Positions 53,301 through 63,023 of a stretch of 64,000 nucleotides of DNA are shown here, piece by piece. The position numbers were made by a program, and so were the translations under genes. The stretch lies in contig JBAZWJ010000015.1 of NCBI GenBank assembly GCA_041660385.1, positions 29,161 through 93,160 of the forward strand, read 5' to 3'. The DNA is from DYJE01 sp041660385. Lineage in GTDB: Bacteria; Desulfobacterota; Desulfobacteria; Desulfobacterales; Desulfolunaceae. Numbering within the stretch: position 1 is the first letter of the stretch; each line of letters begins with the position of its first letter. The notes below the pieces were generated by a model, which saw only the letters and a list, made by a program, of their open reading frames with translations, had not been told where the DNA came from and made no database searches.

Positions 53301-54311
53301 ATGTTATCTAAATTAAAGAAACTGTTCAAAGGTGCCCAGTTACCAACACAAAAACCTGAACCTGAAAAGATGGCTCAGGATAAGGATAGTACTGCTTCGT
53401 CATTGATAAGAACGGCAAATCATCAGAAAAAAGAACCGTCGATTGAAAAGACAGTTAAAAAATTAACATCCCCAAAATCCTTACAGGAACTGAAACGAAA
53501 CAGGAAAGGCATTCGTGTTATTGATAAACATCTGGATATGAATGAACTTTTTCCGGTTGAAGCCATTAACCATGACGTAGCTCCCGTAATTCAACCAGCT
53601 TCAATACCCATTGAAAAGACAGAACAAAAAAACGTCAAATCCCGATCATTCAAATCAGTTACCCGAACCACACGAAACGGTTTCCCCATACTTGATGATC
53701 TGGATGATTTTTCACTGTTCATGGAGATGAAGACTGATTGTATGAAACGAAATAACGATGAATATAAAACGTCTGATAATGCAACATCACATAACACAAA
53801 AGGTAAACGTCAAGACCTCAAAAATAAGCACGGAATTCCCATGCTGCCGGATAGGGGTTCCTTGAACTCAGAAGACAGCAAAATTGAAATTGAAAAGAAT
53901 GAATTCATGCGACTGCTGAACGACAGCCTGGGGGGGAAGACCCGTGATGTTTTGATGAGTGAAAAGGGTGTGAGAACCGTCAGGAAAAAACCACTGTCAC
54001 TGAAAGAAAAAGTGAAACGTTATCCCTTACCTCAGAGCCAACTGGATCTCCACGGTTATACAGCCATCAAAGCCGAACTCCGGGCTGAGACATTTCTAAA
54101 AAACGCTTACGGAAATCAGATTCACACTGTGATTATCATTGTGGGTAAAGGACTTCATTCCGATGAAGGTGCCGTGCTTCCCGGTGTCATTGAAGCACTC
54201 ATCATACGTCTTCGAAAAGATGGCATCGTTTTGTTCTACGAATGGGAAAATGAAAAGAAAGTCCGAAGCGGTTCGGTTTCTGTTTATTTGAACAACATGG
54301 TGTTTGATTGA
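53301..54311 (+). CDS. Smr-domain protein
   Basis: 336 residues. The first two thirds are charged, low-complexity and rich in Lys, Glu and Ser, probably disordered, with the short repeat-like NGFPILDDLDDFSLFMEMK and GIPMLPDRGS. The C-terminal Smr domain (about 250-336) has LDLHGYTAIKAELRAETFLKNAY, VIIIVGKGLHSDEGAVLPGVIEAL and SGSVSVYL. Smr domains nick branched or RNA substrates; stand-alone members act in ribosome-collision rescue in some bacteria. It is convergent with mutT, 14 bases apart. Confidence 0.88.
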   Translation: MLSKLKKLFKGAQLPTQKPEPEKMAQDKDSTASSLIRTANHQKKEPSIEKTVKKLTSPKSLQELKRNRKGIRVIDKHLDMNELFPVEAINHDVAPVIQPASIPIEKTEQKNVKSRSFKSVTRTTRNGFPILDDLDDFSLFMEMKTDCMKRNNDEYKTSDNATSHNTKGKRQDLKNKHGIPMLPDRGSLNSEDSKIEIEKNEFMRLLNDSLGGKTRDVLMSEKGVRTVRKKPLSLKEKVKRYPLPQSQLDLHGYTAIKAELRAETFLKNAYGNQIHTVIIIVGKGLHSDEGAVLPGVIEALIIRLRKDGIVLFYEWENEKKVRSGSVSVYLNNMVFD

Positions 54312-54325
54312 TTATCACGTATAAA

Positions 54326-54736
54326 TCATAGGGATATTCTTTTTACATAATCATTAACAATCGGCAGGTCGGCTTCCGCCCAGTCAAGACAATGGAGTTT
54401 GCCGGGATCAACCCATGCCACTTCGGAATGTTCAGACAGTGTGATAACCCCGGATTTGATCCTGCATATAAACGGGTACAAGGACACCGTAACCTCAGGA
54501 TAGTGGTAGGTGTATGAGGTGAGGGGGGTAAGTATTAAAACGATGACGCCCAGTTCCTCATTAATTTCTCGCACCAGACACGCTTCCTTTGTTTCTCCCG
54601 GTCTGATTTTTCCCCCAGGAAACTCCCATTTAAGTGGCATGCTCATGGTGGAGCTTCTCTTCGCAGTGAGAACAAGGCCATCTCGTTCGATGATGGCGCA
54701 GGTGACATGGAGATGCTTATTCGTTTTGTTTACCAT
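54326..54736 (-). CDS. MutT-type Nudix hydrolase
   Basis: 136 residues from ATG 54736. HLHVTCAIIERDGLVLTAKRSS is followed by the complete Nudix box GKIRPGETKEACLVREINEELGV. WEFPGGK directly before it and the C-terminal HSEVAWVDPGKL are typical of 8-oxo-dGTP diphosphatases (MutT) that clean the nucleotide pool, but substrates of Nudix enzymes are hard to infer. An open frame extends upstream into the neighbour gene; the start seven bases after that gene's stop fits the family. Confidence 0.88.
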   Translation of the reverse strand: MVNKTNKHLHVTCAIIERDGLVLTAKRSSTMSMPLKWEFPGGKIRPGETKEACLVREINEELGVIVLILTPLTSYTYHYPEVTVSLYPFICRIKSGVITLSEHSEVAWVDPGKLHCLDWAEADLPIVNDYVKRISL

Positions 54737-54743
54737 GGTTTGT

Positions 54744-55745
54744 TTAGTGTATATTCGCCGTTTCGTTAATCCCCAGATCCACTTGGCCTGAAGCGATAAC
54801 GCGTTCGCAGGCGTCCACCACATCCGGATCATAGAGTATCCCACGGTTGGTTTTCAGTTCGTTAATAGCTAACTCAAAACCCACCGCAGGTCTGTAAGAT
54901 CTGAAACGGGTAATGGCGTCAAATACATCGGCCACAGCAATGATCCGCGCTTCGAGAAGGATTTCTTCTCCTTTTAGTCCCTGAGGGTAGCCTGTTCCGT
55001 TCATCCGTTCATGATGCTGGTGTATGGTTTCCGCTATGGGCCATGGGAAATCAATGTCTTTCAGGATGTCGAATGCGGTCTGAGGATGGGACCGGATGAT
55101 GGCCATTTCGTGTTCCGAAAGATTGCCCGATTTATTGAGAATAGCTGCTGGAACGAGGATTTTACCTAAATCGTGGATGGCAGCAGCCATGCGTAACCCC
55201 TGGGTTCTCTCCCAGGAAAAACCTAATTCACGGGCAATGGCACGACACAGCTTGGTCACACGCCGCTGGTGGCAGGCCGTGTAGGAATCCCTTTTTTCTA
55301 TGGTAAGAGACATGGCCTGGATCACCCCACCCATGGCTTTGCGGAAACGCTCCCGGCTTTCATATAATGGCCCAGTGTCACATGCCACCTCAATGATGCC
55401 GCCCAGGGTTTCGTCCGCGTTTTTATATGGGCTGGCTGTGATGATGCCGGGAGAACTTCGTTTTTCTGGATAATGCTTGTCGCCTTCGTACCGGATCTGA
55501 TCTTCACCGTTGAGGATGCGGTTCATTGGGCAATTGGGAGTTCTGCACACATCGCCTGGAAAAACATCGTAACATTTTCTTCCGATTGCCGCAGTTTTTG
55601 ATACTCCTGAAAGGGTTTCAAATGCTGAATTCACCCTATGGACGTTGAAATCCAGGTCAATCACAGCCACGGCATCAGGTATGGCGTCAAGCACCTGCAT
55701 GATGTCCGGTTCGCCGTATTTTAGTGAAATATTATTGGTTCCCAT
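54744..55745 (-). CDS. PAS-HD-GYP domain protein
   Basis: 333 residues from ATG 55745 (AAGG ten bases upstream; a TTG 13 codons earlier is possible). A PAS domain (about 10-130: VLDAIPDAVAVIDLDFNVHRVNSAF, with CYDVFPGDVCRTPNCPM, three Cys that might bind metal or sense redox) is joined to an HD-GYP domain: AAAIHDLGKILVP, HHERMNGTGYPQGLKGEEIL and RIIAVADVFDAITRFRSYRPA. It probably hydrolyses cyclic di-GMP in response to a PAS signal. mutT follows after seven bases. Confidence 0.92.
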   Translation of the reverse strand: MGTNNISLKYGEPDIMQVLDAIPDAVAVIDLDFNVHRVNSAFETLSGVSKTAAIGRKCYDVFPGDVCRTPNCPMNRILNGEDQIRYEGDKHYPEKRSSPGIITASPYKNADETLGGIIEVACDTGPLYESRERFRKAMGGVIQAMSLTIEKRDSYTACHQRRVTKLCRAIARELGFSWERTQGLRMAAAIHDLGKILVPAAILNKSGNLSEHEMAIIRSHPQTAFDILKDIDFPWPIAETIHQHHERMNGTGYPQGLKGEEILLEARIIAVADVFDAITRFRSYRPAVGFELAINELKTNRGILYDPDVVDACERVIASGQVDLGINETANIH

Positions 55746-56065
55746 AGGATCAAAACCTTCATGACGTGTGATAGATTTATCCAACCCTTCATTTTTCCAA
55801 TCCCCTGAAGGTTATAATTGAAAGGTAGCCCAACACGAACGCTCATGTCAATTCAAGTCTTTTTATAGTTTGAATGGAAAATATAAATTAGCTGTCAGCT
55901 TACTTTGGGCATGCAAATAATTGATACTAATTGTTAATGGCCCTTCGGCAAAAAATACACCTTGCTTATATTTATTTTGTAAATTATTTTGTACATAAAT
56001 TAGAATAAATAATCAGGACAAACCATCAACAAACAGGCGTAAGCCCTGACTTCTGGCATTGGACT
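55746..56065. other. 320-base divergent intergenic region
   Basis: Between the PAS-HD-GYP gene (minus) and the helicase (plus). AT-rich from about 55860. A loose TTGCTT (55962-55967) and TATTTT (55985-55990) with 17-base spacing could serve the helicase. Nothing else recognised. Confidence 0.4.
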
Positions 56066-58572
56066 ATGACACAACAATCGGAAAACATAGCACTGGAAAA
56101 CCCTGAACTGGATCTTGCCAGGGAGTTTGTGGAACACACGGGCCATCATGTCTTTTTAACGGGGAAAGCCGGGACGGGCAAAACCACCTTTTTAAAGAAT
56201 CTGAAGAAAAACACGGCCAAACGGATGGTGGTGACGGCGCCCACCGGGGTTGCGGCAATCAATGCGGGCGGGGTGACGCTTCATTCTTTTTTTCAATTGC
56301 CCTTTGGACCGTATATTCCAGGCAGCGGGGCTTATAATTCCAGCAGAGAAAACCTGTTCCGATTCAGCAAGAGAAGATACAGATCATCAAAAGCCTTGAT
56401 CTTCTGGTGATTGATGAGATCAGCATGGTCAGGGCCGATGTTCTGGATGCGGTGGACGGAGTTCTACGGCATCATCGGCGGAACAACAGGCCATTTGGAG
56501 GTGTTCAACTGCTGATGATCGGGGATCTTTATCAGCTTTCGCCAGTAGCCAAGTCGGATGAATGGGAACTGCTGCGGCAATATTACGAATCGGTTTATTT
56601 TTACAGCAGTATAGCCCTTTCGGGCCTTTCCATGTTCAGTATTGAGCTTACGCGGATTTATCGTCAGTCCGATGAGCGGTTTATCCGTCTGCTTAACCGG
56701 GTCCGGGACAACCGGCTTGAAAGTGAGCATATGGCCGAACTGAACAAACGTTATGTCGAAAACTTTTCGCCTGATGATAGTAAGGGTTACATCACCCTGA
56801 CCACTCACAACAGAAATGCGGACACCATCAATCAAATTCGGCTGGACCGTCTGGAGGGGAAGGTCTATCACTTGCGGGCCGATATTTCAGGAGATTTCCC
56901 GGCGCAGAATTACCCCACTTTTGAAACCCTGACGCTGAAGATCGGTGCCCAGGTGATGTTTCTCAGAAATGATGCCTCTTTCGAAAAACGTTATTATAAC
57001 GGCAAAATCGGTCGTGTGGTTTCGATCTCAAACGATAAGATCCGTGTGCACTGCCCAGACGACATTGACGATATTGAGGTGGAGCCTGTGGACTGGGAAA
57101 ACATCACATACACGTTGAACGACGAAACAAAGGAGATTGTGGAACATGTGATCGGCACGTTCAAGCAGTTTCCCTTACGACTGGCATGGGCCATCACCAT
57201 TCACAAAAGCCAGGGCCTAACCTTTGACAAGGCAGTGATCGATTCCCAGGCCGCCTTTGCCCATGGTCAGGTTTATGTGGCGTTAAGCCGATGTAAAACC
57301 CTGGATGGCCTTGTGCTTCGCTCTCCCGTTCCGGCTCGTGGTATTGAAACCGATGAATCTGTGGCGCGTTTCATGGAAACGGTAAAGGATAATCCACCTT
57401 CAGAGGACAGGCTGAATGCGGCCAAGCGGGAATATCAGGAAAACCTGCTGCTGGACTGTTTTGATTTCCAATCAGTGAATCATCGATTGAACGGTCTTTT
57501 CAGAGTCATAAAAGGCAATGAACGGGTGGTGAAGGTTTCTGGTGTGGGTGATTTGAACAGCGTTATGGACAAGGCAGGGCAGGAGCTTTTCAGCGTCAGT
57601 GAAAAGTTCAAACAGCAGTTGCGTGGTCTTTTTCAAAACGGCAGGTTGCCTGAATCCGATGCTCATATTCAGGAACGTGCAGGTAAAGCGTCCACATGGT
57701 TTCAGGAAAAAATGGCCCTTGTTTTTGATGAGATTGTTCACCACATGGTGGTGGATACGGACAACAAGGAGATTGAAAAAACCATTGATCTTGCCCTGAA
57801 CCATCTGAAACGGGACGTGGCCGTCAAATGTGCCGGTATACAGTCCTGCGAAAAGGGGTTTTCACCTTCGCGCTATCTGAGAGCACTGGCCAGAGCGGAG
57901 GTGGACATGGAGGCCACACCTCGCAAGTCAAGAAAAGCCGTAAGCCCGGAATACACCGAATCGGACATTGAAAATCCGAAGTTGTTCCAAGAGCTGAAAG
58001 CCTGGCGAGACCGCAAGGCAGAGGAAAAAGGCGTGGCTCGGTTCCAGGTTCTCCATCAGCGGGTGCTGATCCAGATTGCCGTCTGTCTGCCGGATACGGC
58101 TCAGGCTTTGGCAATGATCAAGGGGCTTGGGGAAAAAAGCATGGCTGAATACAGCAAAGATATTCTTGCCCTGGTTGTGACTTACAGGAAAACGCATGGG
58201 ATCGAAACGGTTGTTCTGCCTGAAGCCAAAGCTGTTTCAACAGATAATGAAGGTAAAAAAGTCTCAGTGCCTGACACCCGGCAACTCAGTTTCGACATGT
58301 TTCAAAAGGGAATGACCATAGACCAGATCGCCAAAGAACGAGGCCTTGTGGAAAGCACGATCCAGAGTCATCTGGGGTACTTTGTGGAGAACGGCGGGCT
58401 TGAAATAGATAAACTCCTTTCACCTGAAAAACAGAAGGTTATAAAGGAAAAAATTGCAGAAGTGGGCGATACATCGATGAAGGTGGTGAAAACGGAGCTG
58501 GGAGATGATTATACTTATGGGGATATAAGGTTGATGGCGGCGCATTTGAAGTTTGTTGAGATGAAGAAGTGA
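56066..58572 (+). pseudogene. PIF1/RecD-type helicase with HRDC and HTH domains, split by a single-base frameshift
   Basis: The first frame (56066-56410) holds Walker A FLTGKAGTGKTTFLKNL and APTGVAAINAGGVTLHSFFQLPFG. At about 56369-56371 it shifts. One base over, the frame continues EKIQIIKSLDLLVIDEISMVRADVLDAVD (Walker B), GGVQLLMIGDLYQLSPV, and the helicase 2A/2B parts with FPLRLAWAITIHKSQGLTFDKAVID and GQVYVALSRCKTLDGLVL. A C-terminal HRDC-like part (FQVLHQRVLIQIAVCLP) and a helix-turn-helix of HTH_40 type (MTIDQIAKERGLVESTIQSHL) follow. Adding one A restores 835 residues. A homopolymer sequencing error is likely; otherwise the ATPase is broken between Walker A and B. Confidence 0.87.
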
Positions 58573-58662
58573 GACGTCTCTTTGCTTTTGTCATTAACCG
58601 GTGGTAATGCTCTGATAAAATGATTTTGTTACAGTATTATTGAAAAACGGGGGCAATACATT

Positions 58663-59784
58663 TTGAAAAAGAATATTCCATTTAAACGTTTCGCAGAATG
58701 CCTCAGCTTTCTGGTGGGTATTGCGATATTGAATGTTTCGTCATCCTGGGCTGATATAGCGCGAATGCCGGAACCTGATCCGCCGTTTTTTTCAATGGGG
58801 CCGTCTGTATTGCCAAAAACCGGGATAATGAAAAATAAGGCCGCCCCAACGACAGAATGGATTTACCATAAAACTTCGAATAATCTGCATCCTGATGATA
58901 ATGAGCAGCAGATGATGTGGCTGATGAACCGCGCCCGTTCCAATCCGACCCAGGAAGGCATCTGGCTTGCCATTGTGGATGATGCGAATGTGCAAAATGC
59001 TATAAGTGAAGATTATTATGATGTGGATCTTGATGTCCTCATGGATGAATTTGAAGCCATTGCTGTAAAGCCCCCGGCAGCATTTGATGTGCGGCTTTAC
59101 AATGCGGCAAAGACCCATTCAGATGATTTGATAGACCGTGATGCTCAGGATCATGACGGACAGTTTGATAAGGTAATGGCCGAAGGATTCTCATACATGG
59201 CTATTCGGGGCAATGTCTTTTCATATGCCATTAATGCCGTGTATGGCCATGCCGGATTTAATATTGACTGGGGCGGGGATGATGGAACGGGCATGCAGAC
59301 AGACCGGGGACATCGTCAGGCGATTATGGCCATGGATGGTGATTATCCAAACGTCGGTATCGCCATTGTCAGTGAAACTGACGAAGAAACCGAAGTGGGG
59401 CCATTGGTGATAACCGGTAATTACGCATTTGCCAACGAAGCCAGCCTCAATCATTATAATCGGTTTCTGATCGGCACTGTCTGGAAAGACCTGAACGACA
59501 ACGACATGTATGATCCGGGAGAAGGGATTGAAAACATCACCATCAGCCCTGACAGTGGGAATTATTACGCCGTAACCTCCAACAGCGGTGGCTATGCAGT
59601 TCCTGTCAATGACGGAGATTACATCGTAACATTCAGCGGAACCGGAATCGGCGGGGATATCACTAAAGCGGTCTCAGTGGATTCTGCCAGCGTTCTTCTT
59701 GATCTATTTTATACTGGTGACGATGAAAGCAGTGCGGGCGGTGGAGGTGGTTGTTTTATTGAATCAACCGGTCTGACATTATAA
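58663..59784 (+). CDS. secreted CAP-domain (SCP-like) protein with Cna/SdrD_B-like domain and Gly-rich Cys tail
   Basis: 373 residues with a signal peptide (KKNIPFKRFAECLSFLVG... cut near SSWA). A CAP/SCP-like domain (about 85-265) begins EQQMMWLMNRARSNPTQEG and has LYNAAKTHSDDLI, DHDG and TDRGHRQAIM, plausible active-site His residues. A beta-sandwich repeat follows (GTVWKDLNDNDMYDPGEGIENITI, a calcium-loop pattern of SdrD_B type). The end GGGGGCFIESTG resembles the CFI-box C-terminal motif of Desulfobacterota surface proteins, but stops early. TTG 58663 seems the start with GGGG upstream. Role unknown; extracellular. Confidence 0.8.
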   Translation: MKKNIPFKRFAECLSFLVGIAILNVSSSWADIARMPEPDPPFFSMGPSVLPKTGIMKNKAAPTTEWIYHKTSNNLHPDDNEQQMMWLMNRARSNPTQEGIWLAIVDDANVQNAISEDYYDVDLDVLMDEFEAIAVKPPAAFDVRLYNAAKTHSDDLIDRDAQDHDGQFDKVMAEGFSYMAIRGNVFSYAINAVYGHAGFNIDWGGDDGTGMQTDRGHRQAIMAMDGDYPNVGIAIVSETDEETEVGPLVITGNYAFANEASLNHYNRFLIGTVWKDLNDNDMYDPGEGIENITISPDSGNYYAVTSNSGGYAVPVNDGDYIVTFSGTGIGGDITKAVSVDSASVLLDLFYTGDDESSAGGGGGCFIESTGLTL

Positions 59785-59805
59785 TCAGTCTGAATGACAT
59801 CGCTC

Positions 59806-59840
59806 CCCCGGGCACGCCGATCTCCTGATCGGCCTGCGAC
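59806..59840 (+). repeat. hairpin repeat, copy 1 (35 bases)
   Basis: Contains GCCGATC-TCCT-GATCGGC, a perfect 7-bp hairpin, flanked by CCCCGGGCAC and CTGCGAC. An inverted copy lies at 59960-59994. No T tract follows, so it is not an obvious terminator. Confidence 0.85.
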
Positions 59841-59959
59841 GCACTGACATCCTGAATTAGAATTTATACTGGACTTGCAAATAGAACTTACCAAACGTTT
59901 TTTTATTTCAACATGAAATAACATCTTCAATGATAAAGCATCCATTTGATTGCGTGAGG

Positions 59960-59994
59960 TTGCCGCAGGCCAATCGGGAGATTGGCGTGCCCGG
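59960..59994 (-). repeat. hairpin repeat, copy 2 (inverted)
   Basis: Reverse complement matches copy 1 at 31 of 35 positions. Two of the four differences are compensatory: the hairpin is GCCAATC-TCCC-GATTGGC, so a G-C pair became A-T with pairing kept. The 119 bases between the copies hold no gene. Confidence 0.85.
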
Positions 59995-60160
59995 GGTTGC
60001 AGCTATGTGAACCTCCGCTGCCAAATGGCAATCAACGCCTGTAAAAACTCATCAGATCACATAAAATGATTGTTTTTTCATGCCTGAACTGGTAATTAAG
60101 CGGGATTATGCATTCTTCGCAAGGAGCCATGCGTAAAATAAAATTATTAGGAGCTATACA

Positions 60161-61975
60161 ATGCCAGAAAGTACTGAAATCGATCAAAAAGAAGGTATCA
60201 AAGCAAAACCAGTGGAATACGACATGTTCGGTGATCCAATTGGACGCATCATCGAAGACGATGACAAGGACATGCTTCAGTTCCGGCAGATGTACGACGA
60301 CAGTTTCAAACGTTTCGCAGAAGGTGAGCTGGCCCAGGGCCGGATCATTGCCGTAGACAACGATCACGTTCTTGTGGATGTGGGTTTCAAATCCGAAGGA
60401 CAGATCTCCATCCATGAATTCAAGGATGAAAACGGCGAAGTCAATGTCCAGATCGGCGACATGGTGGAAGTCATGGTCGAAGTCTGGGACGAAGACGAAG
60501 AACGCGTTATTCTGTCCAAAGACAAAGCAGCGAAAATCAAAGTCTGGGAAAGCATCAAGGAAATCCACGACGCCAACGGAACCGTGGAAGGTGTTATCAC
60601 AAGCCGCGTCAAAGGCGGTTTCTCCGTGGATGTTGGAATTCCCGCCTTCCTACCAGGTTCACAGGCAGACCTGCGGCCTATACGCAATCTCGACGAAATG
60701 GTGGGTCAGACTTATACCTTCAAGGTACTCAAATACAACAGAAAAAGAAGCAACATCGTTCTGTCACGCCGTGCGATTCTCGAAGAGCAGCGTGAAAGCG
60801 TTCGTTCAAAAACTCTTGAGAACATCCATGAAGGCAAAGTCATGGAAGGCGTTGTCAAGAACATCACCGAATACGGCGTTTTCGTCGATCTCGGCGGTGT
60901 GGATGGTCTCCTGCACATCACGGATATCTCATGGGGTCGCGTCAAACATCCTTCGGAAATGTTCTCCGTGGGCGACAACATCACTGTGAAAATCCTGTCC
61001 TTTGACATTGAAAAAGAACGCGTATCTCTTGGTATGAAACAACTCAGCGAAGATCCATGGTCTATCGCTTCGAAGAAATACCCTGTGGGCGAAAAAGTTT
61101 CCGGTAAAGTTGTCAGCCTTACTGATTACGGCGTTTTCGTTGAACTTGAAGAAGGTATCGAAGGTCTTGTCCATGTTTCTGAAATGTCCTGGACACGCAA
61201 GATCCGTCATCCTTCCAAGGTGATTTCAGTGGGTGAAGTGATCGAAGCAATCGTTCTGGATATCAAACCAGATAGCCGTAGAATTTCTCTCGGTATGAAA
61301 CAGGTTGCACAGAATCCCTGGGAAGTGATCAGCGAAAAATACCCCATCGGAACCATTATCGAAGGCAAGATCAAGAACATCACTGATTTTGGTCTGTTTA
61401 TCGGTATTGACGACGAAATCGACGGACTTGTTCATATTTCAGATATTTCCTGGACAAAACGCATCAAACATCCTTCTGAAGTATTCAAGAAAGGTGATGT
61501 GGTTCAGGCTGTTGTTCTCGATATCGACAAGAACAACGAACGCTTCTCTCTGGGCATCAAACAGACACAGGATGATCCGTGGAAGAGCGTGGCCGAACGT
61601 TACGCAGTAGGCACTGAAATCACGGGAACCATCACCAACGTCACTGACTTCGGCGTGTTTGTTGAGCTTGAAGAAGGCATCGAAGGTCTTGTCCATGTTT
61701 CAGAAATCAGCAAAGAAAAGATCAAGACTCCCGTTGGCACGTATAATGTTAACGAACCCTTGACCGCTAAAGTGATGAACATCAACAGCGACGAGCGGAG
61801 AATCGGTCTTTCCATCAAACGTCTTGAAATGGAAGACGACAAAGCCATTCTTTCCGAATATGTGAGCAAGATGAAACCTGCCACATCCGCATTCGGCGAG
61901 ATGCTTCAGGACCAGCTGAAAAGTGAACATGAAAAACAACGTACCGGTGATTCAGATAGTACAGAAGAAGAATAA
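60161..61975 (+). CDS. rpsA: 30S ribosomal protein S1
   Basis: 604 residues with six S1 RNA-binding repeats; the clearest are GVVKNITEYGVFVDLGGVDGLLHITD, GKVVSLTDYGVFVELEEGIEGLVHVSE, GKIKNITDFGLFIGIDDEIDGLVHIS and GTITNVTDFGVFVELEEGIEG. It unwinds and recruits mRNA to the 30S subunit. A 50-residue acidic start and a Glu-rich tail are usual in this group. TTAGGAG lies eight bases before the ATG. cmk/ispH, often upstream of rpsA, are absent here. A terminator follows the stop. Confidence 0.96.
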   Translation: MPESTEIDQKEGIKAKPVEYDMFGDPIGRIIEDDDKDMLQFRQMYDDSFKRFAEGELAQGRIIAVDNDHVLVDVGFKSEGQISIHEFKDENGEVNVQIGDMVEVMVEVWDEDEERVILSKDKAAKIKVWESIKEIHDANGTVEGVITSRVKGGFSVDVGIPAFLPGSQADLRPIRNLDEMVGQTYTFKVLKYNRKRSNIVLSRRAILEEQRESVRSKTLENIHEGKVMEGVVKNITEYGVFVDLGGVDGLLHITDISWGRVKHPSEMFSVGDNITVKILSFDIEKERVSLGMKQLSEDPWSIASKKYPVGEKVSGKVVSLTDYGVFVELEEGIEGLVHVSEMSWTRKIRHPSKVISVGEVIEAIVLDIKPDSRRISLGMKQVAQNPWEVISEKYPIGTIIEGKIKNITDFGLFIGIDDEIDGLVHISDISWTKRIKHPSEVFKKGDVVQAVVLDIDKNNERFSLGIKQTQDDPWKSVAERYAVGTEITGTITNVTDFGVFVELEEGIEGLVHVSEISKEKIKTPVGTYNVNEPLTAKVMNINSDERRIGLSIKRLEMEDDKAILSEYVSKMKPATSAFGEMLQDQLKSEHEKQRTGDSDSTEEE

Positions 61976-62038
61976 TAATGGCGCGGGTGGGGTGATTGAC
62001 CATCCATTCCATAATTTACTGTTTTAGTTAAGTGATAT

Positions 62039-62076
62039 GCCCCGGAGGTTAACCCCTTCGGGGCTATTCTGTTTTT
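62039..62076 (+). terminator. Rho-independent terminator of rpsA
   Basis: GCCCCGGAGG (62039-62048) pairs with CCTTCGGGGC (62055-62064), one G-U, around a short AT loop; five T follow at 62072-62076 after TATTCTG. Confidence 0.8.
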
Positions 62077-62121
62077 AAGGTATAGCTCCCAATATCCTAA
62101 TGGTTAAGAGGAATCTAATCC

Positions 62122-63015
62122 ATGTTTTCACGAAGACATCCGTTCCTGTTTTTTATTCTTGTGTTCACTGCGATCACGGCAGGTTCAAGCGTGATTCTTT
62201 CCCTTGTTCTCATAGGGACAACCGGTGGTCAGGACAACTTTTACGGCGAAAAAGTGGGTGTGATTGAAATTGTCGGAGCCATCGTTGATTCCAAAGAGAT
62301 CAACGAAAATTTGAAAATGTTTCGAGAGGATGAAAGTATCAAAGCGATTGTTCTTCGGATCGATTCACCGGGGGGCGGTGTGGGGCCATCTCAGGAAATT
62401 TTCAGAGCCATTCAGCGAGCAAAGGAAAAAAAGACCGTGATCACGTCCATGGGCGCCCTTGCGGCATCTGGCGGGTATTACGCTGCTGCGGCTTCCGACG
62501 GCATCATGGCGAATCCGGGAACCATCACAGGAAGCATCGGCGTTATCATGGGATATACGAATTTCAAGGAGATATTCCAGAAAATTGGCCTTGTACCTGT
62601 TGTGTTTAAAAGCGGTGCGTTCAAGGATACCGGTTCACCCGTTCGTGACATGCGGCCGGATGAAAAGAAATTTCTCCAGGATTTTGTAAACAAGATCTAC
62701 GACCAGTTTGTTCGTGATGTGGCCAAGTCCCGTAAAATGGATTATAAAAAAGTGAAAAAACTGGCGGACGGTCGGATTTATACCGGAATGGAAGCTAAAA
62801 AACTTGGTCTGGTTGACCGTATTGGAAATCTGGAAGACGCAGTGGACTGGGCTGGTGAACTGGCAGGTATCGAAGGGGAAATTTCTGTGGTTTATCCTCC
62901 AGAACCCAAAATGTCGTTTCTGGAATATCTCGGTGAATCCACGGCAGAGGGTTTTTTTGACAGGTTGATCGACTCGAAGATTAATGCTGGATATATGTAT
63001 AAACCTGGTGAGTGA
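62122..63015 (+). CDS. sppA: signal peptide peptidase SppA (short form)
   Basis: 297-residue membrane-anchored serine protease that degrades cleaved signal peptides. One N-terminal membrane segment (HPFLFFILVFTAITAGSSVIL). The Ser-Lys dyad is visible: Ser116 in GALAASGGYYAA and Lys168 in SGAFKDTGSPVR, 52 residues apart as in Bacillus SppA. RIDSPGGGVGPSQEI is the oxyanion-side motif. The half-length form assembles as an octamer in relatives. Transcribed alone between the rpsA terminator and a convergent gene. Confidence 0.95.
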   Translation: MFSRRHPFLFFILVFTAITAGSSVILSLVLIGTTGGQDNFYGEKVGVIEIVGAIVDSKEINENLKMFREDESIKAIVLRIDSPGGGVGPSQEIFRAIQRAKEKKTVITSMGALAASGGYYAAAASDGIMANPGTITGSIGVIMGYTNFKEIFQKIGLVPVVFKSGAFKDTGSPVRDMRPDEKKFLQDFVNKIYDQFVRDVAKSRKMDYKKVKKLADGRIYTGMEAKKLGLVDRIGNLEDAVDWAGELAGIEGEISVVYPPEPKMSFLEYLGESTAEGFFDRLIDSKINAGYMYKPGE

Positions 63016-63023
63016 GATTTTTT

